27,596 nucleotides of DNA from Bacillota bacterium. Its GTDB lineage: Bacteria > Bacillota_E > JAJZYS01 > JAJYTV01. Under the pieces are notes generated by a model. It was not told the origin of the DNA, made no database searches, and saw only the letters and a program-made list of their open reading frames with translations. Position numbers and translations under genes: made by a program. The DNA lies in assembly GCA_021845645.1 (NCBI GenBank), contig JAJZVM010000046.1:1-27596 (forward strand), in the 5' to 3' direction. Shown piece after piece: positions 1 through 8,038 of the stretch. Every line of letters begins with the position of its first letter. The stretch's first letter is position 1.

Positions 1-837
1 GGCGGCGGCCCTGGCCAGCTGGGGCGGCAGTTCGCCGACGCAGAAGGTGCGCGTCCCGTCCGCGACGTAACCGCGCGTGCCGACGCCGAAGTCGGCGAGG
101 ATCGGCATGCCGGGTTCGATCCTGACGTGCGCGGAGCCCTGGCCGATCGCGGCGTGCGGTCCCTGGCCGCCCGTCGGGCCGTCGAAGTGCGCCGGCAAGG
201 CTCCTGGCGGGCCTGCGAGCGTGTGCGGGGCGAAATACTCGAAATTGAAGCCGCGGGTGCGCATCAGACCCTGCCCGCCGAGGTGCCGGCCGTGTGCGTC
301 CACCGCGATCGCGAGCAGGTGATCGTCGAGGCCCGGCCTGATCTGCCGCGCCGTCTCCTCCATCATGCCCCGCCAGACCTTTGCGGCCGCCCGCATCTCG
401 TCGAGCTCGAACGCGGTCTTGACCTGGCGCACCTGCCGCAGCGGCAGGCCACCGTCGACGAGGCTGCGGTCCGGGAAGAGGCGCGCCACCTGCTGCCAGA
501 GCTGCATCGGCACGACGTCGGCCTCCAGGCCGATCGGGCCGTCCTGGGGAAAGCCGGCCTCCCGCAGGAGGTCCGACAGGTCCTTGGGCCGGTCGAGCGG
601 CCATACCTGCCAGGGTGTCTCCTCGCGGGCCCTGTCGACGCCCTTGCGGCAGAAGAGCACCGGCTCCATCCCGGGAGCGATGGCCAAGAAGCCTTGCTGC
701 AACGTCCCGGAGAGGTAGTACTTGTCGGTGTTCTGCTGGACGAGCGCGAGCCCGATGCCTGCCGCGGCCAGTGCCTTGCCGTAGCGCTCCACGCGACCCA
801 GCAACTCCGCACGCACGTTCTCCGTCTCCCCGCTCAT
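1..837 (-). CDS. M24-family metallopeptidase (Xaa-Pro peptidase-like), 3' end cut by window edge
   Basis: The minus-strand frame is open from the ATG at 837 to the window edge, giving 279 codons with no stop. The first ~135 residues look like a creatinase/prolidase N-terminal domain, and the pita-bread catalytic domain follows. Around residues 247-263 the motif ADFGVGTRGYVADGTRTF supplies the first two metal-ligand aspartates (D249, D260) of M24 enzymes. The remaining ligands (His, Glu, Glu) would lie beyond the window, so activity cannot be confirmed. Family members remove N-terminal residues that precede proline, using two Mn or Co ions in the cytoplasm. The start overlaps the coaX stop in an ATGA arrangement (834-837), so the gene is probably translationally coupled to coaX. 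The fold assignment is firm; the exact substrate is not. Confidence 0.85.
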   Translation of the reverse strand, partial: MSGETENVRAELLGRVERYGKALAAAGIGLALVQQNTDKYYLSGTLQQGFLAIAPGMEPVLFCRKGVDRAREETPWQVWPLDRPKDLSDLLREAGFPQDGPIGLEADVVPMQLWQQVARLFPDRSLVDGGLPLRQVRQVKTAFELDEMRAAAKVWRGMMEETARQIRPGLDDHLLAIAVDAHGRHLGGQGLMRTRGFNFEYFAPHTLAGPPGALPAHFDGPTGGQGPHAAIGQGSAHVRIEPGMPILADFGVGTRGYVADGTRTFCVGELPPQLARAAA

Positions 838-1607
838 CTGGCCACCTCCCTGACGCGCTCGTAGATCCGCATGAGGCCGCGCAGCGTCAGATCCTGGTCG
901 ATCCGACGCACGGTCTCGGTGTGGGGCGCGATGAGTTCCGCAAGCCCGCCTGTCGCGACGACCTCCGCACCCTCCAGTTCGCGCTGCATGCGGCGCACCA
1001 GCGCGTCCACCTGGCCCGCGAATCCGAGAACGATCCCAGACTGCAGGCTCTCCTCCGTCGTGCGCCCGATCGCGCGCGCCGGCGGCTGCAGCGGTACGCG
1101 ATGCAGCAGCGCCGCACGCTGGAAAAGCGCATCCGTGCTGACCGAAATGCCTGGCGCGATCGCGCCGCCGAGATAGCGGCCATCGCGGTCGATGGCGTCG
1201 AAGGTGGTGGCGGTGCCGAAGTCCACGATGATGATGGGCGGGCTCATCTGACTGAGCGCGCCGACCGCGTTGACGATCCGGTCCGCGCCCAGTTCCTCCG
1301 GGTGCGCGTAAGCGACGACGAGCCCCGTCTCGAAGCTCTGGTCCACGAGGACCGGCTGGGCACCGAGAAATTCCCGGACTCCCTGCGCCACCGGGCCGGT
1401 GGCCTGCGGCACCACCGACGCCATGATTGCGCCCGTGATGTCGGCGGGGCCGATCTCCCGCTGCAGGAGCTGCTGGGCAATCAGGAGCCCCCACTCGTCG
1501 CTCGTGGCGTCGCGCCGCGTCGAGATGCGTGCCCTGAGCCTCAAGCGGCCCTGCGCAAAGACGCCGCAGGTGAGATTCGTATTGCCAAGGTCGAGCGCAA
1601 GCAGCAA
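834..1607 (-). CDS. coaX: Type III pantothenate kinase
   Basis: Phosphorylates pantothenate with ATP in the first step of coenzyme A synthesis, in the cytoplasm. The N-terminus LLLALDLGNTNL is the ASKHA phosphate-binding motif typical of CoaX. GADRIVNAVGA and IIIVDFGTATTFD are the other family blocks, followed by GGAIAPGISVSTDALF. I chose the TTG at 1607 because a GGGGGG run lies 8-13 nt upstream and the protein then begins exactly at the conserved motif. A GTG at 1646 would add 13 residues but its nearest GGAGG is about 21 nt away. The stop overlaps the M24 peptidase start. bioY lies 106 bp upstream on the same strand. The B. subtilis coaX also lies near ftsH; here about 10 kb of other genes separate the two. 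Confidence 0.93.
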   Translation of the reverse strand: MLLALDLGNTNLTCGVFAQGRLRLRARISTRRDATSDEWGLLIAQQLLQREIGPADITGAIMASVVPQATGPVAQGVREFLGAQPVLVDQSFETGLVVAYAHPEELGADRIVNAVGALSQMSPPIIIVDFGTATTFDAIDRDGRYLGGAIAPGISVSTDALFQRAALLHRVPLQPPARAIGRTTEESLQSGIVLGFAGQVDALVRRMQRELEGAEVVATGGLAELIAPHTETVRRIDQDLTLRGLMRIYERVREVAR

Positions 1608-1713
1608 GCGGCAGTCCCCCCAGGGCTCTTCGTGCGTGGCGCGCACCGCGCGCTAACGCTCGTCCAGCCTCCAAACTGCCGCACGTGCCGGAATTTTGCA
1701 AGCCGCCGGGGCT

Positions 1714-2268
1714 TCAGGCACCTTCCGCGGATGAGGCGATCCCGGGTGCCAGGCGGGTCAGGGCAGGCGCGATCGCCCACGCCACCAGCACCTTGGCGAC
1801 GTCGAAAGGCAGGAAGGGCGCGGCTCCGGCGAAGAACGCGGCGTGCCAGTTCATGCCTTCGCTGAGGTGCAGGCCGGCGATGCCGCCGAGGTAGATCACG
1901 CAGAGCGCCAGGAGGGCGGGCCCGAGCCGCCCGAGAGGCGATCTGCCCCGTCCGAGACCGGCGATCGCCGCCGCCACGGGCCAACTGACGAGATAGCCGC
2001 CAAGCGGTCCCAGGATCACGCCGAGGCCGGCGCTCCCCGCCGCGAAGACGGGAACGCCCACCGCCCCGAGCAGCAGGTAGACGAGCACCGAGAGGGCACC
2101 GAGGCCAGGACCGAGCACCAGGCCGGCCAGGACCACCACCAGGACCTGCAGGGTGAACGGCACGTCGGTGAGCGGTAACGCGAAGCTGACATAGGAGGCG
2201 ACGGCAAGCAGCGCGGCGAACGCTGCGGCGTAGGCGACGCGCCTCGCCCGGCGCAAGTCCTCTGACAT
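1714..2268 (-). CDS. bioY: BioY biotin transporter (ECF-transporter S component)
   Basis: This is the substrate-binding membrane subunit that captures biotin, usually with a shared EcfA/A'/T energising module, which is absent from this window. The 184-residue protein is nearly all hydrophobic, with about six membrane segments. It carries the family signature GVPVFAAGSAGLGVILGP followed by GGYLVSW, and a C-terminal PFDVAKVLVAW helix. The ATG at 2268 has the Shine-Dalgarno AAAGGGGATCC just upstream. A biotin-repressor type operator at 2281-2312 covers the leader, and birA itself lies ~0.25 kb away on the same strand, so regulation by biotin is very likely. Confidence 0.94.
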   Translation of the reverse strand: MSEDLRRARRVAYAAAFAALLAVASYVSFALPLTDVPFTLQVLVVVLAGLVLGPGLGALSVLVYLLLGAVGVPVFAAGSAGLGVILGPLGGYLVSWPVAAAIAGLGRGRSPLGRLGPALLALCVIYLGGIAGLHLSEGMNWHAAFFAGAAPFLPFDVAKVLVAWAIAPALTRLAPGIASSAEGA

Positions 2269-2280
2269 CTGGATCCCCTT

Positions 2281-2312
2281 TCGTAAACCTATCGAGCGTC
2301 ACTGGTTTACAA
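2281..2312. promoter_or_regulatory. BirA (biotin repressor) operator upstream of bioY
   Basis: Plus strand shows TCGTAAACC, 14 nt, then GGTTTACAA. This matches the classical E. coli-type BirA site TTGTAAACC-N14/15-GGTTTACAA with one mismatch in the left arm and a perfect right arm. It sits 13 nt upstream of the bioY start codon, between the Shine-Dalgarno and a TTGACA -35 candidate (minus strand, 2332-2337), so a bound repressor would block the -10/start region. The birA gene in this window encodes the matching N-terminal DNA-binding domain. Confidence 0.85.
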
Positions 2313-2331
2313 TCAGGGCTGGCCGCCACCT

Positions 2332-2337
2332 TGTCAA
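2332..2337 (-). promoter_or_regulatory. Candidate -35 element of the bioY promoter
   Basis: A perfect TTGACA lies on the minus strand. The -10 would fall in the right arm of the BirA operator (GATTGT at 17 bp spacing, or the better-looking TTGTAA/TGTAAA at 19-20 bp), which is why the exact -10 is uncertain. Its position fits repression by steric block. Confidence 0.5.
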
Positions 2338-2370
2338 GACGCCGCGCAACGCAAGGGAGGGAGAGCGACG

Positions 2371-2562
2371 ATGGGCCAAAGGCTGTTCTCCGAGCTGCCG
2401 CTTGGGGCCCGCTTCGTCTTCGAGGGCGAGGTCTGCGAGAAGCTTGAGCGCGACCTCCGCGATGGCATGCTCCACTGCTCGAACGCACGTGCCGCCGGCG
2501 GGCGCTACGTGCTGCTCGAGGACGACCTGCCGATCGAGCCGCTCGGTCCCGCCGCATCCTGA
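2371..2562 (+). CDS. Small hypothetical protein, 63 residues
   Basis: I do not recognise a named family. The protein begins MGQRLFSELPLGARFVFEGE and then has CEKLERD and a polar C-terminal half. This resembles short Firmicute proteins that open with an FSELPVGxRFxFxG-type beta-strand core. The start is supported by a strong purine-rich site (AGGGAGGGAGAG) about 7 nt upstream of the ATG. It is divergent from bioY, and its last 58 bp overlap the 3' end of birA tail to tail. The overlap encodes only a low-complexity Ser/Gly tail in BirA, so both genes can be real. The cytoplasmic location is inferred from the absence of a signal or membrane segment. Confidence 0.6.
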   Translation: MGQRLFSELPLGARFVFEGEVCEKLERDLRDGMLHCSNARAAGGRYVLLEDDLPIEPLGPAAS

Positions 2563-3515
2563 TCGAGGCTGATCTCGCCCGCCGCGTACGCCTGGCGCCG
2601 GCCATCCGGCATCTCGAGCACGATGCGGCCGATCTCGTCGACGTCGAGCGCCAGGCCACACACCGCGCCCTGGCCGGTGCGGATCTCCACCTCGCGGCCC
2701 AGGGTCACGCTCTGGGCTCGCCAGGCAGCCCGCAGCCGAAGGGGGTCCAGCTCGAGCTCCTGCACCGCCCCGAGCACCCCGGGCACCAGCGCGGCCATGA
2801 GTTCGGCCCTTGTGCCCTGGTAGTGGAATGCCTGCCTGAGGGAGGTCGCGCGTCCCGCGATCTCCGCGGGGAAGGTCGTCTGGTGCACGTTGACGCCCAG
2901 CCCCGCGACGGCGTAGCGCACGTCCTGCTCGTCCAGCGTCAACTCGACGAGGATCCCCGCGAGCTTGCGCCCCTCGTGCAGAAGATCATTCGGCCACTTG
3001 ATGCCGGGCGCCGCGCCCGTCACTTCTCCCACCGCCCTGGCGGCCCCGACGGCCACGGCGAGCGGCAGCCAGCCGGCGGCCGACGCCTCGAGGCGAGGAC
3101 GCAGCACGATCGACATGAGCAGGGCCTCGCCGGGCGGATCCTGCCAGGTTCGGCCCCGCCGCCCGCGCCCCGCGGTCTGGTGATCGGTCACCACGGTGGC
3201 GCCGGCGGGAGCGCCGGCTCTCGCCCACTCCCCGGCCAGCCGCATCGTCGACGGGACCTCGGGAAGAAACCGCACCGGGTAGTCGAAGCGCCCGTGCCAG
3301 AGCGCCGCCATCACATCCGGCAAGGGGCCGTCGGGCAGGGCCAGCAGGCGGTACCCGCGTCCCGTGACAGCCTCGATGCGGCAGCCCGCTGCCGTGAGGA
3401 CGCCGATCTCCCGGCTGACCATCGCGCGCGACACGCCGAGCCTCTTGCCGATCTCGGCGCCGGAGACGAAGCCTCCGCTCCGCAGCATGGCTAGAATGCG
3501 TCCGCGATCCGCCAC
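2505..3515 (-). CDS. birA: Bifunctional biotin-[acetyl-CoA-carboxylase] ligase / biotin repressor BirA
   Basis: Makes biotinyl-AMP, transfers biotin to carboxylase carrier proteins and represses biotin genes when biotin is plentiful. Residues ~1-60 are a winged helix (GAEIGKRLGVSRAMVSREI), so this is the regulatory class. The ligase domain has GRGRRGRTW (biotinyl-AMP loop), KWPND and KLAGILVE, followed by a C-terminal SH3-like domain. I favour the GTG at 3515: GGAGG lies 8 nt upstream, whereas a start at GTG 3524 would overlap its own Shine-Dalgarno. The 5' end overlaps folK. The last ~19 residues (a Ser/Gly-rich tail after GEISL) are unusual for the family and arise where the gene runs antisense into the 63-residue plus-strand gene. 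The bioY operator is its predicted target. Confidence 0.94.
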   Translation of the reverse strand: MADRGRILAMLRSGGFVSGAEIGKRLGVSRAMVSREIGVLTAAGCRIEAVTGRGYRLLALPDGPLPDVMAALWHGRFDYPVRFLPEVPSTMRLAGEWARAGAPAGATVVTDHQTAGRGRRGRTWQDPPGEALLMSIVLRPRLEASAAGWLPLAVAVGAARAVGEVTGAAPGIKWPNDLLHEGRKLAGILVELTLDEQDVRYAVAGLGVNVHQTTFPAEIAGRATSLRQAFHYQGTRAELMAALVPGVLGAVQELELDPLRLRAAWRAQSVTLGREVEIRTGQGAVCGLALDVDEIGRIVLEMPDGRRQAYAAGEISLDQDAAGPSGSIGRSSSSST

Positions 3516-4003
3516 CACCAGCACCTCCCCCTGAGACGCCGAACGTCCTGCGCCAGGGTGGCCCCAAGCAACGGTGCCAGCGGGCGACCGTCCGGCAACC
3601 GCTGCGCGGGCCTCACCTCGAGGAGAGGCTCCAGAACGAAGCGGCGGCGCAAGAGTCCAGGATGCGGCAGCGTCAGGGCTGGATCGTCCATCTCCCTGTC
3701 GCCGAACAGCAAGAGGTCGAGATCGAGCGTGCGCGGCGGCTTGCCCGGTGCCCGGACACGTCCCAGTGCGGCCTCGGTCTCGAGGAGACGATCGAGAAGT
3801 GCCCGCGGCGGCATCGCCTCGGGCACCAGCAGAATGGCCACCGCGTTCAAATAGTTCGGCTGCGCGATGCTCGTCTCCACCGGTAGGCTCTCGTAGAGCG
3901 ACGAGACGGCGAGGACCGGCAGTTCGAGATGCCAGAGCCCGCGCCTCAAGGCCGCCTCGGGCCGCCCCAGATTCGCTCCGAGCCCGATGGTGGCCTCAAT
4001 CAT
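3491..4003 (-). CDS. folK: 2-amino-4-hydroxy-6-hydroxymethyldihydropteridine pyrophosphokinase (HPPK)
   Basis: Transfers pyrophosphate from ATP to the pterin, producing the substrate of FolP in folate synthesis. The 170-residue protein shows the usual order of motifs: IGLGANLGRPEAAL at the N-terminus, QPNYLNAVAIL, RTLDLDLLLFGD (Mg-binding aspartates) and LPHPGLLRRRFVLEPL. Its ATG overlaps the folB stop by 8 bp, and its 3' end overlaps the birA start, so folP-folB-folK-birA is one tightly packed unit. The Trp-rich C-terminus (CWWWRIADAF) is read through the birA ribosome-binding region and may not be functionally constrained. Confidence 0.95.
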   Translation of the reverse strand: MIEATIGLGANLGRPEAALRRGLWHLELPVLAVSSLYESLPVETSIAQPNYLNAVAILLVPEAMPPRALLDRLLETEAALGRVRAPGKPPRTLDLDLLLFGDREMDDPALTLPHPGLLRRRFVLEPLLEVRPAQRLPDGRPLAPLLGATLAQDVRRLRGRCWWWRIADAF

Positions 4004-4364
4004 CGCGGCCGATCTCGACCTCCGCCTCGACGCCTTCGGCGACGCCGCCGAGCGGCGCGTGCGGCTTGCGCACGTGCACCCGCACCCGCTCCGCCTGGGG
4101 GAACTGCTCGAGCAGCGCCTGCGCGGTCCGCTCCACCAGCGTCTCCAGGAGTCTCAGACTCGGTCCCTCGAAGATGGAACGGGCGGTGCGGTAGACGTAG
4201 CGGTAGTCCACCGCCTGCTCCACCGCGTCGGACTGCGCGACATCACGGAAGTCGTAGCTGATCTCGATGTCCACAAGGAAAGGCTGGCCCAGCCCACGTT
4301 CGTGCTTGTAGTTGCCGTGGCGGCCGTAAAAGACGAGCCCGCGCAAGGCGACCTTCCTATTCAT
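3996..4364 (-). CDS. folB: Dihydroneopterin aldolase
   Basis: Cleaves 7,8-dihydroneopterin to 6-hydroxymethyl-dihydropterin, the substrate of FolK. The 122 residues match the normal family length. Visible motifs are LRGLVFYGRHGNYKHE near the N-terminus (the catalytic-site Tyr/His/Glu region), VDYRYVYR and LLETLVERTAQALLEQFP, ending in VRVHVRKPHAPL with the conserved lysine-proline. The ATG at 4364 overlaps the folP stop (ATGA), which implies translational coupling. A longer open frame continues upstream but it is antiparallel noise inside folP and has no start site. Confidence 0.95.
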   Translation of the reverse strand: MNRKVALRGLVFYGRHGNYKHERGLGQPFLVDIEISYDFRDVAQSDAVEQAVDYRYVYRTARSIFEGPSLRLLETLVERTAQALLEQFPQAERVRVHVRKPHAPLGGVAEGVEAEVEIGRDD

Positions 4365-5458
4365 CCTCGCACCGTCCGATCCGCGACACGCACGGCGTCC
4401 ACCATCTCGGCGACGTCGTGCACGCGCACAATATCCGCGCCCAGTGCGACCGACAGCGCGCACGCCGCCACCGTCGCCGCGAGCCGATCCTCGATCGCCT
4501 TGCCGGTCGCCGCCCCGAGAAAGCTCTTGCGCGACGGCCCGGAGAGGACGGGATAGCCGAGTCCCCTCAGGCTTGGCAGCATGCGCAGCAGCGCATAGTC
4601 GTCCTCGGGCTTCTTGCCGAAGCCGAAGCCAGGGTCGAGGATGATCGCGTCGCGCGGGATGCCCAAGGCCTCGGCCGCCCGGGCACGATCGCGCAGGTGC
4701 CGCCGCACGTCGTCGCCGACGTGGCGGTAGCCCGGCTCCTCCTGGGCGTGCATCAGGATCACCGCCGCCCCGTGGCGCGCGCTGCCGGGCAGAAGAGCCG
4801 GGTCGGCCAGTCCACCCGTCACATCGTTCACGATCTCGGCGCCCAGGCGCAAGGCTGCCTCCGCAACCGGCCACTTGTAGGTGTCGATCGACACGGGAAC
4901 CCGCAATTGGCCGCGCAGCTGCTCAAGCACAGGCACGACGCGCCGCAGCTCCTCGTCGAGCGACACCTTGACGCCGGCCAGGCTGTCCGCCGTACGGTGC
5001 GCCTTCTGGTACCACCGCGTCGACTCCCCGCCGATATCGATGATGTCGGCACCCCCGGCCTGCAGCTCGAGCGCGTGGGCCACAGCCCGCTCTACAGCGT
5101 TGTAGCGTCCGCCGTCCGAGAAGGAGTCCGGCGTGACGTTGACGATGCCCATGACGTAGGTGCGCTCGCCGAGCGGCAGGACGCCCCGCGGCAGGCGCAG
5201 ACCCCGCGGTGTCCGCTCCAGGGCCTGCGCCCCGAGCGACCGCCAGGGCTCGCCCAGTTCCGCCAGCATGGGCCGGATCGCGGCAGGGGGGGCGCTGAGT
5301 AGCGCCCCCCCGTCCCCCCGGGTCAGCTGCGGCAGGTCCGGGCCGTCGTAGCCCTCGAGGAAGAGGTGCACAGGGCGTGCCGGCCCGAGGCCGACCTCCT
5401 CGAGGACGTCCGCCCGCCAGGACGGCTGCGGCATGCCGAGAACCCAGGCATCGGCCAT
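4361..5458 (-). CDS. folP: Dihydropteroate synthase with N-terminal extension and altered loop 2
   Basis: Condenses p-aminobenzoate with the pterin pyrophosphate; this is the sulfonamide target. The TIM-barrel core starts at about residue 96 with GIVNVTPDSFSDGG. It then shows DIIDIGGESTR (138-148), NDVTGG, LDPGFGFGKKPEDDY, LSGPSRKSF and RVHDVAE, all normal. Two things are unusual. The first ~95 residues form an extension of unknown role. After GGESTR the near-invariant PGAxxV segment is replaced by about 19 residues (149-167, beginning WYQKAH and ending VSLDEE), lengthening loop 2 by roughly 11. The ATG follows the fhs stop by 1 nt with AGGGG inside fhs as ribosome site. The assignment is firm; the effect on drug or pABA binding is unknown. 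Confidence 0.93.
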   Translation of the reverse strand: MADAWVLGMPQPSWRADVLEEVGLGPARPVHLFLEGYDGPDLPQLTRGDGGALLSAPPAAIRPMLAELGEPWRSLGAQALERTPRGLRLPRGVLPLGERTYVMGIVNVTPDSFSDGGRYNAVERAVAHALELQAGGADIIDIGGESTRWYQKAHRTADSLAGVKVSLDEELRRVVPVLEQLRGQLRVPVSIDTYKWPVAEAALRLGAEIVNDVTGGLADPALLPGSARHGAAVILMHAQEEPGYRHVGDDVRRHLRDRARAAEALGIPRDAIILDPGFGFGKKPEDDYALLRMLPSLRGLGYPVLSGPSRKSFLGAATGKAIEDRLAATVAACALSVALGADIVRVHDVAEMVDAVRVADRTVRG

Positions 5459-5459
5459 T

Positions 5460-7127
5460 TTAGAAGAGCCCCTTGATCTGGCCCTCGGGCGTCAGGTCGA
5501 TCTTCTCGGCCGCCGGTGCCTTGGGCAGGCCGGGCATCGTCATGATGTCTCCGAGCAGCGGCACCACGAAGCCAGCTCCCGCCGAGAGCCGGACGTCGCG
5601 CACGGTGACGCGGAAGCCCTGCGGCCGGCCGAGGAGCTTGGGGTTGTCGGAAAGCGAGTACTGGGACTTGGCCATGCAGACCGGCAGGTCGCCGTAGCCA
5701 AGCTCGGTGTAGCGGTCGAGGTTCTTCAGCGCAGGCGCCAGGTAGTCGACGCCGTCGGCGCCATAGATCTCCTTGGCGACGCGCTCGATCTTCTCCTTGA
5801 GCGAAAGGCTGCTCGCGTAGAGCGGGTGGTAGTCGCCAGGCTGGTTCGCCGCGCGCACGACGGCCTCCGCCAGCGCGACGCCGCCGTCGCCGCCCTTCAC
5901 GAATACCTCCGAGAGGACCATCTCGACGCCGAGCTGGTGGGCACGGCTCTCGAGCAGGGCGATCTCGGCCTCGGTGTCGCTGGGGAAGCGGTTGATCGCC
6001 ACGACGGGGTTCAGCCCGAACTGGCGCACGATCGCGACGTGCTGCTCGAGGTTCGGAATGCCCTTCTCGAGCGCGCCGAGGTCCTCCTGGGAGAGGTTCT
6101 TGAGCTCGGCGCCACCGTGCAGCTTCAGCGCGCGGATCGTCGCCACCAGCACCACCGCTGACGGCTTGATGCCCGCCTTCGGCGCCACGATGTCCATGAA
6201 CTTCTCCGCGCCGAGGTCGGAGCCGAATCCGCCCTCCGTCACGACGTAGTCGGCCAGCTTGAGCGCGAGGCGCGTGGCCTGGATCGAGTTGTTGCCGTGC
6301 GCGATGTTCGCGAACGGGCCGCCGTGGATCAGGGCCGGCGTGTTCTCGAGCGTCTGCACAAGGTTCGGCTTGATCGCATCCTTCAGCAGGGCCGCCATCG
6401 CGCCGTCCGCCTTCAGGTCCTTCGCCGTGACGTAGGTGCCGTCGTAGCGGCTCCCGACCACGACCTTGCCGAGGCGCTCCTTGAGGTCCTTCAGGCTCGT
6501 CGAGAGGCAGAGGATCGCCATGATCTCGGACGCCACCGTGATCATGAAGCCGGACTCGCGCGGCACGCCGTTCGCCTTGCCGCCGAGACCCAGCACGATG
6601 TTGCGCAGGGCGCGGTCGTTCATGTCGAGGACGCGCGGCCACGTGATGGTGCGCGCATCGATGCCGAGCGCGTTGCCCTGCTGCAGGTGGTTGTCGAGCA
6701 TGGCAGCAAGGAGGTTGTGCGCCGAGGTGATCGCGTGGAAGTCGCCCGTGAAGTGGAGGTTGATGTCCTCCATCGGCACGACCTGCGCGTACCCGCCGCC
6801 CGCGGCGCCGCCCTTGATGCCGAAGCACGGTCCCAGCGACGGTTCGCGCAAGGCGATGATGGCGTTCTTGCCGATCTTCGAGAGCGCCTGGCCGAGTCCC
6901 ACCGTGGTCGTCGTCTTGCCTTCGCCCGCCGGCGTCGGGTTGATCGACGTGCAGAGGATCAGGCGGCCGTCCGGCCTGTCCTTCAGCCGCTCATACACCT
7001 CGAGCGGGATCTTCGCCTTGTACTTCCCGTACTGTTCGATGTCGTCCGGCCCGAGATCCAGCTTCTTCGCGATCTCGGTGATCGGCAGCATCTTCGCCGC
7101 TTCGGCGATCTCGATGTCACTCAGCAA
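5460..7127 (-). CDS. fhs: Formate--tetrahydrofolate ligase
   Basis: Makes 10-formyl-tetrahydrofolate from formate, ATP and tetrahydrofolate in the cytoplasm, feeding C1 metabolism. The 555-residue length is standard. Residues 64-75 ([12 protein letters not shown]) form the P-loop; [19 protein letters not shown] and [14 protein letters not shown] are family hallmarks, and the C-terminus keeps the typical [11 protein letters not shown] block. I chose the TTG at 7127 because GGAGGG sits 7-8 nt upstream and the product then begins [12 protein letters not shown], like other members. The ATG at 7142 lies within that Shine-Dalgarno. The frame stays open for ~1 kb further upstream, but that part is antisense-frame noise over the HtrA-like gene. 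It is the entry gene of the fhs-folP-folB-folK cluster, where the enzyme shares its cofactor with the pathway that follows. Confidence 0.96.
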   Translation of the reverse strand: MLSDIEIAEAAKMLPITEIAKKLDLGPDDIEQYGKYKAKIPLEVYERLKDRPDGRLILCTSINPTPAGEGKTTTTVGLGQALSKIGKNAIIALREPSLGPCFGIKGGAAGGGYAQVVPMEDINLHFTGDFHAITSAHNLLAAMLDNHLQQGNALGIDARTITWPRVLDMNDRALRNIVLGLGGKANGVPRESGFMITVASEIMAILCLSTSLKDLKERLGKVVVGSRYDGTYVTAKDLKADGAMAALLKDAIKPNLVQTLENTPALIHGGPFANIAHGNNSIQATRLALKLADYVVTEGGFGSDLGAEKFMDIVAPKAGIKPSAVVLVATIRALKLHGGAELKNLSQEDLGALEKGIPNLEQHVAIVRQFGLNPVVAINRFPSDTEAEIALLESRAHQLGVEMVLSEVFVKGGDGGVALAEAVVRAANQPGDYHPLYASSLSLKEKIERVAKEIYGADGVDYLAPALKNLDRYTELGYGDLPVCMAKSQYSLSDNPKLLGRPQGFRVTVRDVRLSAGAGFVVPLLGDIMTMPGLPKAPAAEKIDLTPEGQIKGLF

Positions 7128-7143
7128 CCTTATTCCCTCCATG

Positions 7144-7166
7144 GACGGTCCCCGGGGCAGACCGTC
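7144..7166 (-). promoter_or_regulatory. Leader hairpin just upstream of the fhs ribosome site
   Basis: GACGGTC and its exact complement GACCGTC are separated by 9 nt containing CCCGGG. The structure ends only a few bases before the fhs Shine-Dalgarno (7136-7141). It is not followed by a T run, so it is unlikely to be a terminator. A role in mRNA stability or translation is possible but inferred. No tetrahydrofolate-riboswitch fold was recognised. Confidence 0.4.
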
Positions 7167-7216
7167 AGCTTTGGCCACACACGCGACAAGTATATCTCTT
7201 TGCGTCTCCTCTTGGT

Positions 7217-8038
7217 TCAGGCCCGAACGGACCATTTGAATACGGGGGGTATATGGCGCCAGATGCTGGTGGCATGCGGGTTCCGGGATCTCCCTATGCG
7301 AGGCGCCTCGCGGGACAACCGCGTGATCGTCTGCGAAAGCGCCTGCGCGGGCACGGCGAACGCGACCCTCCTGCCCCCTGCCACCTGCAGCATGGCCATC
7401 CCGACCACGTGCCCGGACAGGTCGATCAACGGCCCACCCACGTTGCCGGCATGGATCGGCGCATCGGTCTGCAGCAGCGGACGCACGCCGCCACCCGGCA
7501 CGAGCATGCCTCGCGCGCCGGCCGAGACCACGCCGAAGGCGGCGCCTTGCCGCCCCAGCACCAAGACATAGCTGCCCGCCGCCGCCGGGCGCCTCGCGAG
7601 GGGCAGGGCCTTCAGCGGGCGAGCCGGCCGCACGTGCAGCACGGCGACGCCGTCGGCCGCATCGAGGTCGATCCGCTGGACGGGCAAAGGGGTGTCCATC
7701 GGCGCGCTCCGCACCTCCACCCGCCGCGCCCCGGTGACCAGTCGGAGGCTCGTGAGAATGGCCCCACGCGCATCCACGACGAAACCACTGCCCACGAGCC
7801 GCACGGCGATCGGGCGACCCGCCGCGGTGACATAGCCCGTGGGCGCCAAGGCGGAAACTTGCACCACCGCCGGTGCCGCCCGCCGCACGGCCTGGGCCAC
7901 CGCATCCTGGGCCACGGCCGTTCCCGCCTGGGCAGGTTGCGCCTGCTTGGGCCCCTGCCGCGTGCAGCCACCCAGCAGGACGAGCGGGAGGACCACCGCC
8001 GCGACGAAGGCCGCGAATGCCGACGCGAATCTGCGCAC
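7217..8038 (-). CDS. HtrA/DegP-like lipoprotein with all catalytic residues replaced (pseudoprotease)
   Basis: The 273-residue protein begins with a signal peptide ending in the lipobox LLGGC (Cys25), so it should be a membrane-anchored exported lipoprotein. The rest matches the trypsin-like domain of Htr[48 protein letters not shown] and AFAVPAQ. The catalytic positions are lost. The His of ILTNxHVV is Arg (R99), the Asp of TDxAVL is Gly (G130) and the Ser of GNSGG is Val (V200). No PDZ domain follows. The GTG start has GGGGGAGGGAGAGG before it. A binding or sensing role at the cell surface is inferred. It precedes fhs by 89 bp on the same strand, though no functional link to folate is evident. 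Confidence 0.85.
   Translation of the reverse strand: MRRFASAFAAFVAAVVLPLVLLGGCTRQGPKQAQPAQAGTAVAQDAVAQAVRRAAPAVVQVSALAPTGYVTAAGRPIAVRLVGSGFVVDARGAILTSLRLVTGARRVEVRSAPMDTPLPVQRIDLDAADGVAVLHVRPARPLKALPLARRPAAAGSYVLVLGRQGAAFGVVSAGARGMLVPGGGVRPLLQTDAPIHAGNVGGPLIDLSGHVVGMAMLQVAGGRRVAFAVPAQALSQTITRLSREAPRIGRSRNPHATSIWRHIPPVFKWSVRA

Noticed and set aside
7128..7216. Tetrahydrofolate riboswitch ahead of fhs
   Set aside because: Leader too short and no recognisable conserved core; only a simple hairpin is present.
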